Source of the DNA: Sulfurimonas sp.
GTDB taxonomy: Bacteria; Campylobacterota; Campylobacteria; Campylobacterales; Sulfurimonadaceae
Assembly (NCBI GenBank): GCA_015487435.1
Contig: WFPU01000045.1
Coordinates: forward strand, 1-5,691
DNA length: 5,691 nt
Direction of reading: 5' to 3'
In this document: piece after piece, positions 5,679 to 5,691 of the stretch
Position numbering within the stretch: the stretch's first letter is position 1
How the letters are laid out: every line of letters starts with the position of its first letter
The notes under the pieces: generated by a model
Seen by the model: only the letters and a program-made list of their open reading frames with translations
What the model was told of the DNA's origin: nothing
Databases searched by the model: none
Made by a program: the position numbers and the translations under genes

Positions 5679-5691
5679 AAATAGTTTAAGC

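Noticed and set aside
1..5691. CRISPR array, tRNA, rRNA or riboswitch
   Set aside because: No regularly spaced repeats, cloverleaf or conserved RNA motifs were seen on either strand.

Overview
The window is an accessory, mobile-element region from a low-GC bacterium (by eye about one third G+C). AAAGGA-type ribosome binding sites, TATAAT-like -10 boxes and strongly Lys/Asn/Ile-rich proteins would fit a Campylobacterota host (Sulfurimonas/Arcobacter-like). This is an inference from composition; no taxonomic marker gene is present.

Layout, left to right. (1) Bases 3-131 are the last 42 codons of an unrecognised gene. (2) Bases 132-345 are non-coding. They hold a GGGG-tipped sequence at 144 that could be the outer end of a Tn3-family transposon, followed by several short dyads. 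(3) Bases 346-972 (minus) are a detached 3' fragment of a Tn3-family transposase gene (tnpA). (4) Bases 1037-1607 (plus) are a compact two-gene toxin-antitoxin operon: a Phd/YefM-like antitoxin and a MazF/PemK-type endoribonuclease toxin, with its own promoter. (5) Bases 1686-5619 (minus) are a second, nearly complete Tn3-family tnpA with its promoter at the right edge. It is split by (6) a 1064-bp insertion sequence at 3739-4802. That element has perfect 28-bp terminal inverted repeats, a 5-bp target duplication (TATTT) and an IS256-like, zinc-ribbon transposase gene on the plus strand.

How the parts relate. Removing the IS and one TATTT copy on paper rejoins the Tn3 tnpA in frame as a 954-codon gene with its DDE triad intact, so the insertion looks precise and fairly recent. 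The IS transposase is itself out of frame at its 5' end: the only plausible ATG and the zinc-ribbon reading frame are separated by one extra A in a six-A run. The region is therefore a nest of two elements whose transposases both look disabled, while the toxin-antitoxin pair embedded among them still looks intact. The pair is bracketed by two direct repeats of the tnpA 3' end (about 89% identical in protein). Recombination between these would delete it, and its addiction function could oppose that loss.

The biology is mostly of known kinds: Tn3 transposase, MazF-type toxin-antitoxin, IS. The points most worth checking are the repeat-bracketed TA module, the one-base frameshift in the IS, the 5-bp duplication of an IS256-like element, and the differing stop codons of the two tnpA copies.
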